From Pocillopora verrucosa (lineage: Eukaryota; Cnidaria; Anthozoa; Scleractinia; Pocilloporidae), in NCBI RefSeq assembly GCF_036669915.1, contig NC_089321.1, positions 11,957,914 to 12,021,913 on the forward strand: a stretch of 64,000 bases of DNA. The letters run 5' to 3'. The position numbers and the translations under genes are program-made. This document shows, piece after piece, positions 58,006 to 64,000 of the stretch. Each line of letters begins with the position of its first letter. Within the stretch, counting starts at the first letter, position 1. The notes beneath the pieces were generated by a model. It was not told the DNA's origin. It did not search any database and saw nothing but the letters and a program-made list of their open reading frames with translations.

Positions 58006-58377
58006 AAATAAATTGTATTTGGTCGTCAATCAAGAGTTGTTGAGTAGATAAATTCAATTAAAAAACAATAATAACAATATTATGTACAATGATACTGAAT
58101 ATTTAGAGAAAAAATAACCCAAAATGCTGTAAACTTTTGAATTTGAAAAATGTCTAGACATCTCCTTTCACAAATCACTTGGAACCTTGAAAGAAACGAC
58201 TTTCGTTAAAACTCATTGTACGCTTGACCAGAAAATATAAAAGCGCTCCTGCTTGCAGGCATGGTATTGGTGAAATGGAAATAATCTAGTAAATATTAAA
58301 GGTAATTTGATTGACCAGTTTTTGTTTAAATCCAAAAGGTCCTCAATAAATTTTCAATATTAAGGAATAGGATCAAT

Positions 58378-58500
58378 GGTAATATACGAGCAGCTCCGCA
58401 CCTTCCCCTCCCTAACCAAACGACAGTTAACTGACAACAAGTTCAGGTTAACTGAGAGGGATAGGTGCACAGTTGCGCATACTCAGATATTAATATGAAA
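58378..58500. repeat. Foldback repeat, same family as 34848, decayed
   Basis: CCGCACCTTCCCCTCCCTAA arm and GAGAGGGATAGGTGCACAG arm. Confidence 0.65.
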
Positions 58501-58694
58501 TTTGGTATAAAAGCTAACTAAGGGAAAAAACCCTTAGGACGCAATTTTTTTACTTCAAAAAATTTAATTAATCATGTTAAGCTCGGAATTCTTGATAAAC
58601 GGTGTTGTTAATCAGCTGAACTTCACCGCTCTTTCCAAACGTTCACTCAGATAGAAACGTTTGCATTCGTTGTAGCGAATGTTAGGAGTTGATG

Positions 58695-61600
58695 TCATCT
58701 GTTGGATGGAAATCTTTCTTTGTGATGTGTTGGAGATTTGCTGTCATTTCCCGGATTCTGACGATTGTTGATCGATTTAGCTCTAATGCTTCCTCGACAG
58801 CTCACGAACAAGAACAGTGAACAAAGGATGAAAAAAACCGTGCCGCTCATCAGCAAAACCCAAATACCCTCCACTGAAATAGAAACAAAATGAGGCAATT
58901 AAACAAAGATCACAGTCATTAGTTACTGTTTATGCAACCATGAGTACGATCAGTAAAATAAAGACAAATGTAAGTGACTACGCCCTTTCACGGTCGCCCC
59001 AAATTTCTTCGCCCTAATTGAAGTTTCGTCACCCCGAAGTGTGATTGCATCGCCCCCAGCTTGAAGTAGCGTAGCCACCAACCTCTGACAAAATACGTTG
59101 GAAAGTTGGGGGCTCTCAAACATACTTGAGGGAGGGGGGACACGGAATTGGGGCGACCGTGTAAGGAGGCAACGTTACCTGTTACCGTGAAGAACAATTA
59201 GCTCTTGTCTTGGTCATGCTTACTGTTCATTGAGCTTAGATAATTCTCTGTTTTAAGACTTAATAACAGAATACAACCCTTCTTTGTAACCTTGATATAA
59301 AAACATTGTTTAATGGTGTTTTAAATTTTTTGCTTTTACGCTCATTATGGTGTCAACTGTAAGGTCTGAAGAAACCCTATTCACTGGAAGCATGTAACTC
59401 TTCAAATGAGAAATAGTGAATGGGATTTTGAATTGGCGCTTTTGAGTCCTGTTCAAAGGAGAGTCGGTCATCCTTACGGTGAGCGCTAAAGAGCGGCAGT
59501 TTAATGCAGTACTGATTGTCATGTAGAACAGCCTTATTTTTTGACAAAGCTATTAGGCAGTACGTTGATATTGTACTATGTAATTTGCTGGTTCTAAGTC
59601 TGTGCGTGCAATCCTAAAATCGGCTAAAATGTAACCAACCATTTTATCAATTCTCATGAAATACTGAGCTGTTCTTTCATACGAACTGTTTATTGACGTT
59701 GTTGGCGCAAGAACTGATGCTTTCTTTTCAGTAGTAGCAACGTGATTCCATAGCCTGATCATAAGTACCAGGCTTTCCAAGGGGGGAAGGGTTAAGGTTA
59801 GCTTTCGCTCAACCTCACTACCCCTTCCGTTGGAAGGCCTGATAGTTAGGCTAGTAGTACCTTTGATTTGGTTTGCTTACCTGAACACTGTTTATACATC
59901 GGAACAAACGATTCGCAATACGCCTGGAATTCGGCGCTGCCATGTCCCGTAAGAAAGGTTTGAACTTTCGTATCATCTAAGGTGAAAAGGCCTCCTGTTG
60001 AGTATGAAATAAGTTGTTATATTGCAGAGAACAATTTTACAAAAGTTTAATTGTATACATCTCAAAAAAACCAGGACGGCACTCCTTGAAAAAAAGGCCA
60101 TGCCCTAAAGGATTCCAATTATTTAACCTCTTACACGCATTAGAGCTTACCTGGCCAGCAGAAGCCCCTTTTGGTGCTGAGAACAGATCTGCGATTGAAA
60201 AAAAGTTAAAAAGATATTTTTGATTTGACAACTGCCAATCAGAATTCAGCTTCTGACAGGCCGTTGAATTACAACTAAGGGACTGGTCGTTATTTATCCT
60301 CTCGGGGGACTGGACGATTTTGGTTTAGTCACGATAAAATTTACCTGATTCCCCCATAAGGCTATTTAAAATTCCAATGATTCCCCCCCCATTGGAATTT
60401 AATTGGCAGTCAGTGTTCTATAGTTCCCCCTTTACATTCTGTTGGAAATGACAGATCCTCCCTCGTGACCCCTCCCCCCCCGTGATAGATAATAACAGCG
60501 AAAATTTAATGGTCTACCTGACTCCATTAATCCAGACAACCACGTGACCCTTAGGGCACCACACGCCACCATATTCGATACAAGGCTTGCAACCCATAAA
60601 ACACGTCTCGTGGGGCATGTTGGGAGCACGGCAATACTTGTGCAGACGCCCTAGAAGCAGAAAAAAATGTGAATGTAGAGTTCATCCAAAAACAGATAAG
60701 TTACAAGGGTAAAATGGCTACCAAAACTGGGTGGAGTAATTTGAAGCTAGAACACCCCAACCTGGAGAACCTGCAGACAAAAATCAGCTGCCACGAACAA
60801 CCCCCAAATCAACCTGCAACAACCGAAAGGCACTGGTGACTAGAATGGTAGATTTCTAAAGTAGCCCGCCAACCCATGGACAATTAAAGCGACGACTGGA
60901 CGTGAAAATTCTTACAGAAATTGCATACAATTCGGACTAATATGAGTATCTGGGTAACTGCGCACCTTCCCCTCCCCTATACCCAACAACAGTCAACTGG
61001 GAGGGGTACGTACTTCTACCGTTATGATGATGTTACTTATACCCTGGTGATCGCGTCGAAGAGCTTCTTTTAAACGTTAAATTTCACTCAATTTTGTTAC
61101 AGTGATCCTACCTTTGACAGTGTTGTTTACACGAATAGGATTCCCTGGAAAAAAAATTGATGTTTGGTATTAATTTGCAAATGATGCTTTAATATCAGAG
61201 TGTGAGTATAAAGTAAGTTACCGAATTCCTAATAGGGAAGGAAGCAATGAACTGATCGGGTGAAATGCGAGTGAAGTACAAGTGAAATGCGAGTGGCATC
61301 GTGTCTTGAACACATTGCATTGAAGGTCTTATCTGAATAAATAACAACAAGAAAACCTTTTGGAGACCCTTTAAATCTATAGGTTTTGTTTGAAATTTTC
61401 TATCATATCTTCTTGTGGTCAGAGGCACCCTGCAGAAATCTAACGCCACTTCAAGAAGGAAAGAAAAGCCTGAAATGTCTCAATCAATTTGCTACTGGCT
61501 GTAAAAGTCTCGAGCAACCAACTAGAATTACACTCCCATACCAATAAAAACCTTTACCAGGCCCTCTCTTACCACATTGTCCAACGTCAGGATGGGACAT

Positions 61601-63655
61601 GTTACTCGGTGCAAATCCAATCCTCTGATTGGCTCGATCAAACACTACTACGTTCCCCTCCATGACAACTTCACCCAACACAGCCCCTGATGGTTTGGCA
61701 CCAATACTGAGGCAATGAAACTCGCTGAGGAGAGATGTAAACAGGAAAAAAAAGAACAATTACATCCTGGTATTCAACAGCCAATCACAACAAGTATAAA
61801 ACCGCAGAGAGCTCGGAGTCAACACGCAGTAGGAGTAAAACGCGAGAAACGCGAGTGACTTGCAGTTGGTTTTAATTTTGTATCTGATTGATTGCGAAAG
61901 TGGCGCAAGTTTTCCAGACCAATCATAGAGTGTCACAATGCAAAATGAAATGAACGGAATTTGGGACAACATCTGGTGCTCAGTTGTAAGTCCAATATAT
62001 TCAAGAATCAGTAGACATACATGCATTAAGCTACACACACAACTCTATAGCCGTCAATGGCGTCGGACTCACAAACTCTCCCTCTCAAACATGAATGTCT
62101 GAAGCGCACGCGGGAATGGGAAAAACACTGCAATTTTACGAGAAGATTAGCAAAACATTTTCGTACTCGTTGTAATCCCCAACACCTTTTCCCATTTTAT
62201 GCATTTTGAAACTGAAACAGAGATTCAAAAAAACTTATAACTGCTATAAGAATTCTAAGTATTCATAATTTGTTAATGACATTACACAATGACTTACTCC
62301 TGTTTTCTGACATAATGCTTTCCAAGAACAGTCAGTCCGAATGAGCCTCCAACTACAAAAAATGATAACAAGGTTACCTTCGAAAATATTAAGACGACTA
62401 AGAAACCCACATCGATAATTAATTAAACGCTTAAAGTTACCACCGAATCCAGGTGGGAATTTTTTTGCAACACGCTCTAAGAGCAGAGAAAATGCCGGAT
62501 TAAGTCAGCTTAAGCACTATGTTTAAGAAGAAGCAGGAACGCCAGAAAATTTCGTTATCTTAAGAAGGTGCTCTGCAAGCAATTGGTAATCTCTAGTTCG
62601 ACTAAACGACTTATAATCCTATAAATTATGAAATAGAGCGAGGGAAAAGCTGACATGAAGCTACCTTATTTTAAGAAAAGGCAAATCTGGTACAGGGAAG
62701 AAGTATTCTTTACTTACTCATATCTTTGAGGTAAATAGTAATATAAGGCCACTGGTAGGGATCTGTGTCAACACAGTAGCTCTTCCAGAAGCGTTCATCA
62801 ACAGGAGGACCACGCTGGCAAGACAAAGGAAAAAAAAAGGGCAGAAACACATTAACAATTAGGATATACAGTTTCGCTAAGGAATACGTTATTTTCGGAG
62901 CTTACTTTGCATCGAAAGATGCCATTCAACGATCACGTGCACTAACCCCTTTCCTCCGCTCAGTCGAGGGAAAACCGCAACATGGTAGGGTATTTGTCCA
63001 ACAATTTGATAGCTTTCCATGCCTTTTTTTTTTGGGGGGGGGGGGGAGGGGGGGAAGATACTCATTTAAACTCCTAGTTGGAGAGACGCACTCTTTAAAT
63101 AAAGTGTCTTTCCAGGAACAAAACGCGTAATTAACTCAACTAAGGTTCCAACTGGACCTTTACACCCAGAATCGTAATCAGTCTTTGTTAAGTGCTGCCA
63201 TTTTGAAGAAACTTCTAAAATGAAAAGGTTGCAGATTCAGTGGACTGGACACCAGATCTCTATATGCGGGACTGACCCCTTTTTGCAAGTTGTGATCATC
63301 CAGAGGATCGTTTAGTAAGAAAATTGTCTCGAAAAAATAAAACAAACAATTTCTTACCTCCTTTAGTTGTGCTATAACTGCTGCGTAAATCTCAGGTTGT
63401 AATAAAATATCCGTTGTGCCTTAGAAAAGGAAAATGTTTTTTTTGATTGAGCAGAATCAGTAGCATGCCCCCACATCAAGCAACGAGTAAGCGAGCCCAC
63501 GAACATCTCCGCAGTGCTCCCAAAAGTGTTAATTAAAGGGGAAATCTTTCACTGAAAACAAAATGTGCATGTGCACCATGGAAGTACTTACCACTGTCAA
63601 CAATGGCGGCTGAGAAACTAGGGGGTAAAAAACCTAAACTATTGCCAGCAACATC
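58695..63655 (-). CDS. Membrane-anchored pepsin-family (A1) aspartic protease, C-terminal half
   Basis: Aspartic endopeptidase of family A1; the N-terminal lobe with the first catalytic Asp lies beyond the right edge. Exons seen on the minus strand: 63592-63655, 63358-63419, 62718-62814, 62298-62352, 61573-61724, 61112-61144, 60549-60650, 59881-59994 and 58695-58873; 732 nt, 243 aa. The second active-site motif is AAIVDSGTTDILL across the first two exons. Later come an LTVLG-like strand, FHCLSIG, AVLGEVVMEGNVVVFDRANQ and RIGFAPS, the canonical C-lobe end. A cysteine-rich linker (six or more Cys) then leads to a membrane helix (WVLLMSGTVFFILCSLFLFV) and a short polar tail, so the protein is type I, as in BACE-like proteases. 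The donor of exon 60549-60650 is weak (AAGG|GTCACG) and was chosen because it restores phase 1, shared by its neighbours. Which A1 subfamily is unresolved. Confidence 0.8.
60279..60500. repeat. C-rich repeat, same family as 40387
   Basis: GGGACTGGTCGTTATTTATC left end and GATAGATAATAACAGCG right end, with CCCCC runs. It lies in the intron beside the weak-donor exon of the aspartic protease. Confidence 0.65.
60940..61022. repeat. Foldback repeat, same family as 34848, truncated
   Basis: ATCTGGGTAACTGCGCACCT then CAACAGTCAACTGGGAGGGG; short loop and incomplete right arm. Confidence 0.6.
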
Positions 63656-64000
63656 CTGAAAGATGAATATAAGAGCCGTACAAATCAGCTGTCTGGTTCT
63701 GCGGCCAAGTGGGTAAGGGCAGCAAGACCTGCACTTTCTTGTTGTTCGCGTTTAAGAGTTCATAATAAAAATAAGCAATGGTACTACGATTATCAGTTGA
63801 GTGAGGCGCAGGTAAGTTTGGTAACGGGGCTTTGATGGTAAAAATTACGGTTTTGTCTAAAGGCGATCTTCCTTATTTCCAGTAGTGACCGAATCTCAAA
63901 AATCGTCCGTCCCCAACCGTCGAACGTGAAAGTTCGCTAAAAGCGGTGAAACGACACGTTGTCATTGGAAACAGAGCCGGTTGCTCGTGACAACAAGATT
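63656..64000. other. Protease intron, no exon recognised
   Basis: Sequence upstream (minus strand) of the DSG exon. No further protease exon could be supported before the window ends. Confidence 0.4.

Larger units (their letters stand above)
57753..58694. other. Convergent intergenic region TATDN1 / protease
   Basis: Both genes end toward this segment. It holds the GACA microsatellite and a foldback repeat. Confidence 0.5.

Noticed and set aside
1..64000. Prokaryotic defence system, CRISPR array or viral genome
   Set aside because: Genes are split by introns, are animal families, and no phage, viral or CRISPR structure is present; regular repeats are minisatellites or MITEs.

Overview
The window is animal (metazoan) genomic DNA, AT-rich, with short exons separated by long introns, canonical GT-AG and some GC-AG splice sites, and many transposon relics. 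The gene set (CYB561, TMEM98, PLXDC/TEM7, TATDN1, a class A GPCR, a membrane-anchored aspartic protease), the CR1/L2-like and Penelope-like fragments and the very dense short TTAA-flanked repeats suggest a cnidarian, most likely an anthozoan such as a stony coral. The species assignment is inference; no search could be run. I saw no prokaryotic operons, CRISPR arrays, viral genomes or tRNA/rRNA genes.

Layout. 1-25.1 kb: three tandem cytochrome b561 genes on the minus strand, each with four exons. Copies 1 and 2 sit in a recent segmental duplication (about 0.17-6.55 kb and 11.2-17.0 kb) that also carries a 71-bp minisatellite directly downstream of each stop codon. Copy 3 (20.2-25.1 kb) is older and diverged. 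Between copies 1 and 2 lie a dead GPCR pseudogene and a LINE 3' end. 25.7-30.1 kb: TMEM98 on the plus strand, head-to-head with CYB561 copy 3. 33.2-34.1 kb: an intact intronless class A GPCR (minus), a relative of the pseudogene. 36.7-37.1 kb: a splice-bounded exon resembling a tyrosine-recombinase core-binding domain. 40.1-49.3 kb: a 12-exon plexin-domain-containing (PLXDC/TEM7) receptor gene on the minus strand. 50.1-57.8 kb: the 13-exon TATDN1 nuclease gene on the plus strand, head-to-head with PLXDC. 58.7-63.7 kb: the C-terminal half of a type I membrane aspartic protease (minus) that continues off the right edge.

I reconstructed exon boundaries by hand, requiring splice consensus, phase continuity and agreement with family sequence. 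All four complete multi-exon structures keep an open frame from start (or ancestral start) to stop. Four introns (one in PLXDC, three in TATDN1, counting only those forced by phase) appear to use GC donors. The genes are ordinary housekeeping or cell-surface genes and do not form one pathway. The most unusual biology is structural: the CYB561 block duplication with insertions present in one copy and precisely absent from the other, a conserved element about 155 bp upstream of all three CYB561 starts, the dense and nested short TTAA/CCC elements, and degenerate hammerhead-ribozyme-like cores in foldback and Penelope-type repeats.
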